From assembly GCA_002364005.1 (NCBI GenBank), contig DEXG01000003.1:40303-98229 (forward strand): a stretch of 57,927 nucleotides of DNA. Reading direction: 5' to 3'. The notes under the pieces are model-generated. The model saw only the letters and a program-made list of their open reading frames with translations. It ran no database searches and was not told the DNA's origin. Source of the stretch: Phycisphaerales bacterium UBA3190. Lineage in GTDB: Bacteria > Planctomycetota > Phycisphaerae > Phycisphaerales > UBA1924. Positions 8,542 to 15,925 of this stretch are shown piece by piece. Position 1 is the first letter of the stretch; every line of letters starts with the position of its first letter. Made by a program: the position numbers and the translations under genes.

Positions 8542-9787
8542 ACTCGCGTGCCACCCGATCGGCAAAGAGGAACCCCGCGTCGCTGAGCACCCAGCGCTGC
8601 TCGTGGGCTGAGTGCAGCCAGCCCTGATCGGCGCACATGATCGCCGCCCGCATCAGCGCATCGCTCGCTCCGAGCGTTTCTGCTTGTGCCATGGCCCCGG
8701 GCGCATCGACGCCTTCACTGAGCCGGATCCCCGTCATCAGCAGGTCCATGAGTTCACGCCGATCATCCGGCGGCTCATGATCGCAGAACGGCGCGAAGCC
8801 CTCGTCGTCGTTCTGAAGGTAGTCATCGAGTCGGGGGGTGTTCTTCCACCGGTGCCCCAGGTAGTGGCCCGAAGCGCTGGGGCCAACCGCCAACCAGTCG
8901 TCCTGCCTCCAGTAGGCCATATTGTGGGCGCACTGGGCCCCGGGTTTGGCGTGGTTGGAGACCTCGTACCGCTCCAGCCCTCGCTCGCGCAAGGTCTGGA
9001 TTGCGTGGTTATACATGTCCGCTTCGAGATCGTCCGGGGCTTGGGTAAACTCGCCGCGGACCAGCCGGGCGGTCATCGCGGTCCCGGGCTCGTAGGTCAG
9101 GGCGTACGCCGACAGGTGCTCGATGGGCAAAGCCAGGGCGGTCTGCAGGTCCTGATCCCATTCCTCGATCGATTGATCCGGGATCGCGTAGATCAGGTCG
9201 ATGGAACAGCGTGTGATCCCTGCTGTATGCAGTGTTTCGATCGCGGTGGGGACCTTGGCCGGGTCGTGCCAGCGTTCGAGTGCTTTCAGGTGTGCGGTGT
9301 TGAACGACTGGGCCCCGAGCGATGCCCGATTCACGCCCCCGTCTCGCAGCACCTGGGCCAGCTCGGGCGTGACGGTCTCGGGATTGCATTCGACGCTGAA
9401 CTCCCCCTGCCCAGAATCGATGCGTGACATATCGAAATGGTCGTGCAGTGCCCGGAGGACCCGTGTCCACAGGTCGGGGCGCATGAGCGATGGGGTGCCC
9501 CCGCCAACGAAGATACTGCGGAGCGGTTGTGGAGCAAACGGGGATTGTGCAATCAGTTCTCGGACCAAACGCTCGGCGAACACATCCTGACGATCCCGCG
9601 TATCAACAATGCTGTAGAAGTCGCAATAGTGGCACTTATGGGTGCAAAATGGGATATGGATGTACAACGATCGTGGCGAGCCGTCGGCAGAATCGGGGCG
9701 CACACCACCCGCTTGGGGGTGAAATACCGCCCTCGATGATCCAATCGATCGTTGCTTGAGCAGTGAAAAGGCGGTATTGTCCGCCAT
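8516..9787 (-). CDS. hemW: Radical SAM protein HemW (coproporphyrinogen dehydrogenase-like, heme chaperone)
   Basis: A 423-residue radical SAM protein. The iron-sulfur motif CTHKCHYC (C48, C52, C55) is followed by DFYS, then VGGGTPSL, SVECNPETV and GVNRASLGAQSF. The HN-xx-YW block AHNMAYWRQDDWLAVG is typical of HemW, which is now regarded as a heme chaperone and not an oxygen-independent coproporphyrinogen oxidase. The start ATG at 9787 has a GGAGG about 8 bases upstream, which supports the 40-residue N-terminal extension before the iron-sulfur motif. It diverges from the FHA gene and its 3' end overlaps the convergent pseudouridine synthase. Confidence 0.9.
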   Translation of the reverse strand: MADNTAFSLLKQRSIGSSRAVFHPQAGGVRPDSADGSPRSLYIHIPFCTHKCHYCDFYSIVDTRDRQDVFAERLVRELIAQSPFAPQPLRSIFVGGGTPSLMRPDLWTRVLRALHDHFDMSRIDSGQGEFSVECNPETVTPELAQVLRDGGVNRASLGAQSFNTAHLKALERWHDPAKVPTAIETLHTAGITRCSIDLIYAIPDQSIEEWDQDLQTALALPIEHLSAYALTYEPGTAMTARLVRGEFTQAPDDLEADMYNHAIQTLRERGLERYEVSNHAKPGAQCAHNMAYWRQDDWLAVGPSASGHYLGHRWKNTPRLDDYLQNDDEGFAPFCDHEPPDDRRELMDLLMTGIRLSEGVDAPGAMAQAETLGASDALMRAAIMCADQGWLHSAHEQRWVLSDAGFLFADRVAREFIGALMAD

Positions 9788-9845
9788 AGGCCTTGCCTCC
9801 GTGTGGTTTCATCGCACGAGCGACGCCGGGAAGGATAGGAGCGCT

Positions 9846-10319
9846 TTGGAAGTCGTCCTGATTCGAGTTACTGAGAGCGGCGAGCAACAGCCCGTGCCGC
9901 TGAATCGAGAGCGTACCCTGGTCGGGCGTCTGGACGATTGCCATATCCGCATCCCGATCGCAGATGTTTCCCGGCAGCATTGCGAGATCGTCGTCAAAGA
10001 CGGCTCGATCAGCATCAAAGACCTGGGATCCAGCAACGGAACCTATGTCAACCAAGAGAAGGTCGAGTCGACCCCGCTCTCAGCGGGCGATCTGATTTCA
10101 GTCGGGGGGCTGGTCTTCGTGTTGGTGGTCAACGGCGAACCCGGGGATATCGACCCCGAGATCATGTTCGAAGACGGACTTCCAGATGAGCCGGTCGTCG
10201 TGGCAGGGCTCACTGAAGTGGCGCCAAAGCCCGTTCCCACAGTGAACCCAAGCAATGACGACTCAAGCATGATGGACTTTGAGTTCGATTTCGACGACGA
10301 CGATCAGCCGCCGCTGTGA
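9846..10319 (+). CDS. FHA-domain protein
   Basis: A roughly 157-residue cytoplasmic protein with one forkhead-associated domain, which binds phosphothreonine peptides. The landmarks are TLVGRLDDCHIRIP, the SRQH motif, IKDLGSSNGTYVN and LSAGDLISVGGLVF, filling about residues 15-100. An acidic low-complexity tail with several Asp-Phe repeats ends the protein. I chose TTG at 9846 because AGGAG lies four bases upstream and the FHA fold starts just after; an upstream in-frame start at 9756 would overlap the divergent hemW. A Ser/Thr kinase partner is expected but none is encoded here. Its stop is two bases from that of the convergent zinc-ribbon gene. Confidence 0.8.
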   Translation: MEVVLIRVTESGEQQPVPLNRERTLVGRLDDCHIRIPIADVSRQHCEIVVKDGSISIKDLGSSNGTYVNQEKVESTPLSAGDLISVGGLVFVLVVNGEPGDIDPEIMFEDGLPDEPVVVAGLTEVAPKPVPTVNPSNDDSSMMDFEFDFDDDDQPPL

Positions 10320-10321
10320 GA

Positions 10322-10504
10322 TCAAGATTCGCTGGTTTGCTGCTCACTCGGAGCTGGCGTTTCCGGCTTGTTTGCCGGAATCCTGATATTGGTGCCGCAG
10401 GATTTGCAGCGAACGGTTTTACCTCGCGCAACATCGGGTATCGACAAGACCTTTCTGCAGGTCAGGTTCGGGCACATGATGCGGACCATCTTGGGATCGG
10501 ACAT
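10322..10504 (-). CDS. Small zinc-ribbon protein (MJ0042-like)
   Basis: A 60-residue protein with a two-knuckle zinc ribbon, CPNLTC and CKSC, separated by KVLSIPDVARGKTVR. This layout (CPxCxxxLxxPxxxxGKxxRCxxC) is common as an isolated domain in planctomycetes; here the first knuckle has an extra residue pair (C-x4-C). The start ATG at 10504 was chosen over 10543 because GGAG lies about 7 bases upstream. The C-terminus is a short Pro/Glu/Ser tail. Function unknown; nucleic-acid or protein binding is the usual guess. Confidence 0.72.
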   Translation of the reverse strand: MSDPKMVRIMCPNLTCRKVLSIPDVARGKTVRCKSCGTNIRIPANKPETPAPSEQQTSES

Positions 10505-10719
10505 GGGGTTCTCCGGTAGACTCTGCTGAGATCGGTTTTTCACGACGCTTACTCAACCCGCAGATCCGATTCATGTTCTCATGCGCCCGCACAGGTGTCA
10601 TCTTCAACCTCTTATCTCACCAGAATGGGCACACTGATTGCTTGGCGCTATCGTTGCACCGATAACCTCGCACACCCATGTTGGGTGGTTCCTGGGCATA
10701 AACGAAGGGCGATGAATAC
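10505..10719 (+). promoter_or_regulatory. Intergenic region upstream of purA with a possible sigma-70 promoter
   Basis: A divergent 215-bp gap between the zinc-ribbon gene and purA. A possible promoter is TTGCTT at 10638-10643 and GATAAC at 10661-10666 with a 17-base spacer. Both boxes are partial matches. No riboswitch or PurR-like box was recognised. Confidence 0.3.
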
Positions 10720-12057
10720 ATGACGCTTGAGAGCAATAGCGCCACCGCGGTGGTCGGTCTTCAGTGGGGCGATGAGGGCAAGGGCAAGCTGGTCGACCTG
10801 CTCGCAGGGCGATTCGATGCGGTCGTTCGCTACAACGGCGGGGCCAACGCGGGGCACTCGGTCGTCGTGGCCGGTGAACGCTACGCGCTGCACCTTGTGC
10901 CCTCGGGAATCCTTTCCCCCGGCGTCAAAGCCGTCATCGGCAACGGGGTCGTGATCGATCCGCAGCGCCTGTTCGAAGAGATCGCCACACTCAGCGAGCG
11001 TGGGGTTGATACTTCGCAACTGGTGGTCTCCGATCGGGCGCATGTGGTGATGCCCTACCACAAGGCAGAAGATGCTCTGCGAGAGGAACTGCTCAGTGGC
11101 TCGGTCCGTGAGGGGCAGTCGCAGAGCAAGGGCGTCATCAACGCGATCGGAACGACCAAGCGTGGCATCGGGCCGGCATACGCAGACAAGGTGCAACGGG
11201 CCACGGCCGTGCGTGTTGGCGATCTGCTCCAACCCGAGGTGCTGCGTGAGAAGCTCGAGATGATCTGCTCGCTCAAGAACGGCATCTTCTCAGCGCTGCG
11301 TCCCGAGGGGCACGAGCCATTCGATGCCTACGCATTGACGCAACAGTACAGCGAGCTGGGGCAGAAGCTCAGCCCCATGATCCAGGACACGGCCTACCTG
11401 CTCGATGATCTGCGTCGCGCCGGCGGTGAGATCCTGTTTGAGGGTGCCAATGCGACCATGCTCGATGTGGATCACGGGACCTATCCGTATGTGACCAGCT
11501 CCAACGCATCCGCGCTGGGCATCGGGCCTGGCTCTGGTGTGCCGCCCCAGAGCATCGGACGCATCATCGGCGTCGTCAAGGCCTACTGCACCCGCGTCGG
11601 TGGGGGCCCCATGCCCACCGAGCTCTTCGATGCGACCGGCGACGCGATCCGGGAACGCGGACGGGAGTACGGCACCACGACCGGGCGACCCCGTCGTGTG
11701 GGCTGGCTCGATCTGGTGGCACTCAAATACGCGGCCATGATCTCGGGCGCAACCGAGCTGTGCATCACGCTGCTCGATGTGCTCGCGGGTGAATCCGAAC
11801 TCAAGCTCGCCACGGGCTACGAATCGCCCAATGGAAAAACGAGCCGGTTCATCGCCGATGCGTGCACGCTGAGCGAGGCGACCCCGATCTATGAAACCAT
11901 GCCCGGTTTTTCCCAAGATATCACCGGGGTGCGCACTTTCGATGAACTCCCCGCGCAGGCCCAGGCGTATGTCGAACGCATCGAGGAGTTCGTCGGCGTG
12001 CGGGTTGGGATCATTTCTGTCGGCCCCGACCGGGAGCAGACGATCATTCGTTCATGA
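10720..12057 (+). CDS. purA: Adenylosuccinate synthetase
   Basis: A 445-residue PurA, which joins IMP and aspartate with GTP to make adenylosuccinate in AMP synthesis. The P-loop-like QWGDEGKGK sits at the N-terminus with the catalytic Asp, followed by NGGANAGHSVV, the IMP-binding GTTKRGIGPAYADK, FEGANATMLDVDHGTYPYVTSSN and TTTGRPRRVGWLD. All expected blocks are intact and the length is close to normal. Only six bases separate its stop from the start assigned to uppS, and cdsA follows, so purA, uppS and cdsA may share a transcript. Confidence 0.96.
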   Translation: MTLESNSATAVVGLQWGDEGKGKLVDLLAGRFDAVVRYNGGANAGHSVVVAGERYALHLVPSGILSPGVKAVIGNGVVIDPQRLFEEIATLSERGVDTSQLVVSDRAHVVMPYHKAEDALREELLSGSVREGQSQSKGVINAIGTTKRGIGPAYADKVQRATAVRVGDLLQPEVLREKLEMICSLKNGIFSALRPEGHEPFDAYALTQQYSELGQKLSPMIQDTAYLLDDLRRAGGEILFEGANATMLDVDHGTYPYVTSSNASALGIGPGSGVPPQSIGRIIGVVKAYCTRVGGGPMPTELFDATGDAIRERGREYGTTTGRPRRVGWLDLVALKYAAMISGATELCITLLDVLAGESELKLATGYESPNGKTSRFIADACTLSEATPIYETMPGFSQDITGVRTFDELPAQAQAYVERIEEFVGVRVGIISVGPDREQTIIRS

Positions 12058-12063
12058 GCGGCA

Positions 12064-12951
12064 GTGCTCATCGAAGCGGGGTGTCCTTTCGTGACCAGAC
12101 AAGCATCGAGTCCAGCTCAGCCAGTGATCGAGCCGTTTGATGATGCACAGGCGATCGAGGCCTATCAACGCATCAACGCTCGCTTCCCCGAGGCCCGCCC
12201 CGAGGTCTTGCTGCCCGATGTGCACCCAGCACGCATCCCGCGTCATGTCGCGGTGATCATGGACGGCAACGGCCGCTGGGCCCAGGAGCGTGGCTTCCCA
12301 CGCATCTTCGGGCATCGCAACGGGACCGCGGCGGTCCGAACCGCGATCGAGACCTGCGTGCAGGTTGGCATCGAGGTGCTCACGCTCTACTCGTTCAGCA
12401 GCGAAAACTGGGCCCGCCCGAGTGATGAGATCAAAGCACTCATGTCGCTGTGCGTGGACTACTGCGAGGGCGAACGCGATGCGCTGCGAGAGCACAACAT
12501 CCGGGTACGGGTCATCGGGCGACGCACCGGGATGCCCGAAGAGGTCATCGAAGCGCTCGATACACTCGAACGCACGACGGCCGAGTGCACCGGGCTGACG
12601 CTGTGCCTGGCGATCAACTACGGTGCCCGCGACGAGATCGTCGATGCGGTGCGTGACATCGCCAAGCGGGTGCAAGCCGGCGAAGTTGAGCCCGACGCGA
12701 TTGATCAGCAGCTGGTTGCTGATTCGCTCTATACCCACGATCTGCCCGATCCGGATCTGCTGATCAGGACCGGCGGCGATCTGCGTGTGAGCAACTACCT
12801 GCTCTGGCAGATCAGCTACAGCGAAATCTTTGTGACGCAGACCTACTGGCCCGAGTTCGATCAGGCCAGCTGGCTCGATGCCGTTCGGGACTATGCACGC
12901 CGTCAGCGGCGGTTTGGCGGGCTCGCAGAGACGGGTGACCAGGAACCGTGA
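12064..12951 (+). CDS. uppS: Isoprenyl transferase (undecaprenyl diphosphate synthase)
   Basis: A cis-prenyltransferase of about 295 residues that makes the C55 lipid carrier for cell-wall and glycan assembly. Landmarks are IPRHVAVIMDGNGRWA with the catalytic Asp, FGHRNG, LYSFSSENWARP, LAINYGARDEI and the C-terminal RTGGDLRVSNYLLWQ. The first 55-60 residues are an extension not needed by the family. The start is uncertain: GTG at 12064 is the longest choice and GTG at 12091 or 12124 is also possible, with no strong ribosome site at any of them. cdsA follows, as in many bacteria where uppS and cdsA are paired. Confidence 0.93.
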   Translation: MLIEAGCPFVTRQASSPAQPVIEPFDDAQAIEAYQRINARFPEARPEVLLPDVHPARIPRHVAVIMDGNGRWAQERGFPRIFGHRNGTAAVRTAIETCVQVGIEVLTLYSFSSENWARPSDEIKALMSLCVDYCEGERDALREHNIRVRVIGRRTGMPEEVIEALDTLERTTAECTGLTLCLAINYGARDEIVDAVRDIAKRVQAGEVEPDAIDQQLVADSLYTHDLPDPDLLIRTGGDLRVSNYLLWQISYSEIFVTQTYWPEFDQASWLDAVRDYARRQRRFGGLAETGDQEP

Positions 12952-12989
12952 CCTCATTTTCAGCGATGTGACAAGATCGCTGCTATCGT

Positions 12990-13907
12990 GTGCCCGTGCT
13001 GAAATACAGACTCACATTCGGCCCCCTCTTCATCGTGCTTGTTGGCCTGCTGGCCTGGTTCGATGCCTGGCTTGATCAGCAGCCGGCGCCGGGGTTCCTG
13101 CCAAGGGAGACCTACCCGCCCGGGGTCGGTGTCTTTCTGGTGCTCGCGGTGCTCGGCGCAGGCGGTGCCCGGGAGGTCGCACGCATCCTGACAGCCAAGG
13201 GGATCCCGGTTGGGACAGGGGTGGCCATCGGTGTGCAGATGCTGGGCTTGCTCGCGATCGCCTTGCTCCCCACCGAGGCCCGTGGGACGATGGGACTGGC
13301 CGCGGGCATGAGCACGGCGGTGCTCTCCTACATGATCGGGGTCCTATACGCCGTGCGAGATCGGGATGTCAAAGGTGCGATCTCGATCGGTTCGGGCGTG
13401 TTGTTCATCCATGTGTACATGGGCCTGATGCTCGGGTTCCTGCTGCTGATCCGGCGCGAGCACTCCATCTGGCTGCTTGTCTGGGTGCTGGCGAGCGTCA
13501 AGTCCTGTGATATCGGTGCTTTCTTCACCGGCACGGCCATCGGCAAGCACAAGCTGATCCCGTGGCTGAGCCCGGGCAAGACCTGGGAGGGGCTGATCGG
13601 CGGGCTGGGGACCTCGGGACTCGTAGCGTTGGCGGGGAGTTGGCTCTTGCAACACAACGGCATCGCCGCCCCGGGGCTTGTGTACTCTGCGATCATGGGT
13701 GTTTTTATGGGCGGCTTTGGTCAGATGGGCGATCTGGCGGCGAGTCTGCTCAAACGCGACGCTGGTGTCAAGGACTCAGGGACGAGTCTGCCCGGATTCG
13801 GCGGGGTGATGGACCTCATCGATTCACCCATCCTGGTCGCGCCGCTCGCGTACTGGGTGCTGGCATTCACACAAGATCAGGGCATCTGGACCACGAGCGG
13901 CTTCTGA
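12990..13907 (+). CDS. cdsA: Phosphatidate cytidylyltransferase
   Basis: A 305-residue integral membrane enzyme that makes CDP-diacylglycerol from phosphatidate and CTP. Several membrane segments are visible, and the C-terminal signature is present as SLLKRDAGVKDSGTSLPGFGGVMDLIDSP. Two positions depart from the textbook signature: the His of HGG is Phe, and the Arg of DR is Leu. I believe this is common in planctomycete CdsA. The charged KRDxGVKD part is intact, so activity is likely. The start is GTG at 12990. It sits directly after uppS. Confidence 0.9.
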   Translation: MPVLKYRLTFGPLFIVLVGLLAWFDAWLDQQPAPGFLPRETYPPGVGVFLVLAVLGAGGAREVARILTAKGIPVGTGVAIGVQMLGLLAIALLPTEARGTMGLAAGMSTAVLSYMIGVLYAVRDRDVKGAISIGSGVLFIHVYMGLMLGFLLLIRREHSIWLLVWVLASVKSCDIGAFFTGTAIGKHKLIPWLSPGKTWEGLIGGLGTSGLVALAGSWLLQHNGIAAPGLVYSAIMGVFMGGFGQMGDLAASLLKRDAGVKDSGTSLPGFGGVMDLIDSPILVAPLAYWVLAFTQDQGIWTTSGF

Positions 13908-13953
13908 GTGGCTACACTTATTCATGATCGAAGCGCCAGTTCAGGAGGGCTGC

Positions 13954-14709
13954 ATGTCCGTCACTCGCCAGTTGCTCGCCGTCTTCCGTGTAGACAAAGA
14001 AATCAGTGGGCTCCAGAGCAGACTGACATCAGCAGAACGCTTCCTCACCGAACAGACGAAGAAACTCGCTGAAATCGGTGCGCAGAGCGAATCGGTAAGC
14101 GCCCAGATACGCCAGCTCAAAGCCTCGGCCGCAAATGCCGAGGGTGAGAGTGAGCGGCTCAAGGGGCACATCGATGAGCTCCGCGAGAAGATGAACAACT
14201 CGACATCGAACAAGGAATACAAAGCGCTGCTCAGCGAGGTCAACAACCTCAAAGAGCAGCGTTCAGTGTTTGATGACCAGGCCATTGAGCAGATGGAAAA
14301 GGTCGATGAGTTGAACACGCAGTTCGAGCAGCTCGAAGCCGCCAAGGCCGAGCGTGAGAAGATGCGTGAGGTCGCTGAGAACGACCGCCAGCAGCGTGCT
14401 GACGAGATCGCAGATCGACTCGCCGAGCTGCGCAGCAAGCGTGAGGAACTCATCGAGAGTGTTCCCAAGGACGCCCTGACGATCTACGAAGAGCTGCTCG
14501 AGAGCCGGGGCGAGGACGCCATGGCCCCGCTGGAGATCATCGATCGCAAGCGACACGAGTATGTCTGCGGCTCATCGATGATGTCGGTGCCCGTCGAGGT
14601 CGCGGCTTCGCTGATCCAGGGCAAGCTGACCATCTCGCCCAACGACGGGTGCATCCTGTATCTCACCGAAGAGGCCCAAGAAGAACTCGACGGCGCGTTC
14701 AAGAAGTAA
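13954..14709 (+). CDS. Coiled-coil protein of the zinc-ribbon (DUF164-like) family with a broken ribbon
   Basis: A 251-residue protein. Residues about 15-170 form long heptad-rich coiled coils, containing the segment NNSTSNKEYKALLSEVNNLK typical of this family. The C-terminus (200-251) aligns with the usual C4 zinc ribbon, but only C205 and C233 remain; the CxxC pairs read CGSS and SPNDGC. In canonical members the ribbon is CxxCxxxLxPQ...CxxCGRILY, and the ILYL end is kept here. Function in other bacteria is unsettled, with nucleic-acid-related roles proposed. ATG at 13954 was chosen because a perfect AGGAGG lies five bases upstream; an in-frame ATG at 13924 has none. Confidence 0.75.
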   Translation: MSVTRQLLAVFRVDKEISGLQSRLTSAERFLTEQTKKLAEIGAQSESVSAQIRQLKASAANAEGESERLKGHIDELREKMNNSTSNKEYKALLSEVNNLKEQRSVFDDQAIEQMEKVDELNTQFEQLEAAKAEREKMREVAENDRQQRADEIADRLAELRSKREELIESVPKDALTIYEELLESRGEDAMAPLEIIDRKRHEYVCGSSMMSVPVEVAASLIQGKLTISPNDGCILYLTEEAQEELDGAFKK

Positions 14710-14728
14710 ACAGGCATCAACGAGATCA

Positions 14729-15808
14729 TCAAAGCAAGCCAGTGGCCGACCCGGTCGCTGGCTTTTCTTCTTTTGTCGGGTCGATCGGGGCCAGTCCCAT
14801 GTGCTCGCAGGCACGGCGGGTGATCATGCGTCCGCGGCGGGTGCGTGCAAGGAAGCCGATCTGGAGCAGGTATGGCTCGACGACATCTTCGAGCGTGCCA
14901 GCGTCTTCGTTGAGCGTTGCGGCAACGGCTTCTAGCCCGACCGGGCCGCCATGGTAGACGCTGTGGATGGTGCGGAGGTAGCTGCGGTCGATCTCATCGA
15001 GCCCGAGGCCGTCGACCCCCTCGAGCGAGAGGGCATCATCGACGATCCTCTCGCTGACAACTCCATCGGCCCGGACCGAGGCAAAGTCCCGAACACGCCG
15101 GAGCAGGCGGTTGGCGATTCGGGGCGTGCCGCGTGAGCGTGAGGCGATCTGCCCGAGCGCGTCGGGCTCGCAGGCGCCCATCGCCAGCAGCGATGCCGAG
15201 CGGCGCAGGATGTGCACGAGGTCTTGTTCTTCGTAATAGCGCAGATGGTGGGTGATCCCGAAGCGTGAACGCATGGGCGAGGAAAGCAGCCCGGCGCGGG
15301 TGGTCGCGCCGATGAGCGTGAACGGGGCGCACTTGATCTGCACCGTTCTGGCGTTGAGCCCGGTATCGAGGCAGACATCGATCTTGAAGTCTTCCATCGC
15401 GGGGTAGACGAACTCCTCGACCGCGACGGGAAGGCGGTGGATCTCATCGATGAACAGCACATCGCCCGGCTGCAGGCGTGTGAGGACCGCGACGAGATCG
15501 GTCCCGCGGGCCAGCGCGGGCCCCGAGGTCGTATGCACCTTTGTCCCGAGTTCGGATCCGATGACATGGGCGAGCGTGGTCTTGCCCAGCCCGGGCGGGC
15601 CGTGGAGCAGGATGTGCTCGAGGTGCTCGCGTGTCTCGGTGTCGTCCTTGGCGTCCTGCCGGGTCTTGACGGCTTGGATCGCGATGAGCAGGCGTTCGAT
15701 CAACTCTGGCTGACCGATGTACTCCTCGATGGACTGGGGGCGCAATGCCCAGTTCTTGAACTCCTCGACGGGCGAGGCGGTAGGTGCGATGATGCGATCG
15801 GTCGCCAT
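14729..15808 (-). CDS. ruvB: Holliday junction branch migration ATPase RuvB
   Basis: A 359-residue AAA+ motor that drives branch migration with RuvA. Walker A is GPPGLGKTTLAHV, Walker B is DVLFIDEIHRLP, sensor 1 is LIGATTRAGLLSSPMRSRFG, and the arginine finger and winged-helix C-terminus (GTLEDVVEPYLLQIGFLARTRRGR split over the domain) are present. The last 15 residues form a low-complexity tail encoded across a terminator for the opposite strand. ruvA and ruvC are not adjacent. The start at 15808 gives the expected N-terminus before LRPQSIEEYIGQ. Confidence 0.96.
   Translation of the reverse strand: MATDRIIAPTASPVEEFKNWALRPQSIEEYIGQPELIERLLIAIQAVKTRQDAKDDTETREHLEHILLHGPPGLGKTTLAHVIGSELGTKVHTTSGPALARGTDLVAVLTRLQPGDVLFIDEIHRLPVAVEEFVYPAMEDFKIDVCLDTGLNARTVQIKCAPFTLIGATTRAGLLSSPMRSRFGITHHLRYYEEQDLVHILRRSASLLAMGACEPDALGQIASRSRGTPRIANRLLRRVRDFASVRADGVVSERIVDDALSLEGVDGLGLDEIDRSYLRTIHSVYHGGPVGLEAVAATLNEDAGTLEDVVEPYLLQIGFLARTRRGRMITRRACEHMGLAPIDPTKEEKPATGSATGLL
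14736..14774 (+). terminator. Rho-independent terminator inside the 3' end of ruvB
   Basis: The arms AAGCCAG (14736-14742) and CTGGCTT (14758-14764) enclose an inner CGACC/GGTCG stem, and TTTTCTTCTTTT follows. It serves the rightward coiled-coil gene and lies within the last codons of the convergent ruvB gene. Confidence 0.75.
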
Positions 15809-15878
15809 ATGTGCAGTCTATCGGGTCCTGATCGGGTCGGTCGTGAAAAGCGTCTGATCTTGGGCGAATCGGCGCATG

Positions 15879-15905
15879 AAAAAGGGAGACCCTCGGGCCT
15901 CCCTT
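15879..15905 (-). terminator. Rho-independent terminator of the M28 peptidase gene
   Basis: On the minus strand AAGGGAG and CTCCCTT arms flank a 10-base spacer and are followed by a T-run, 20 bases past the peptidase stop. Confidence 0.75.
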
Positions 15906-15925
15906 GTGGTCGCGGTACAGATCGC

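Noticed and set aside
12052..12957. 301-residue open frame on the - strand
   Set aside because: Exact antisense of uppS, which shows all family motifs.
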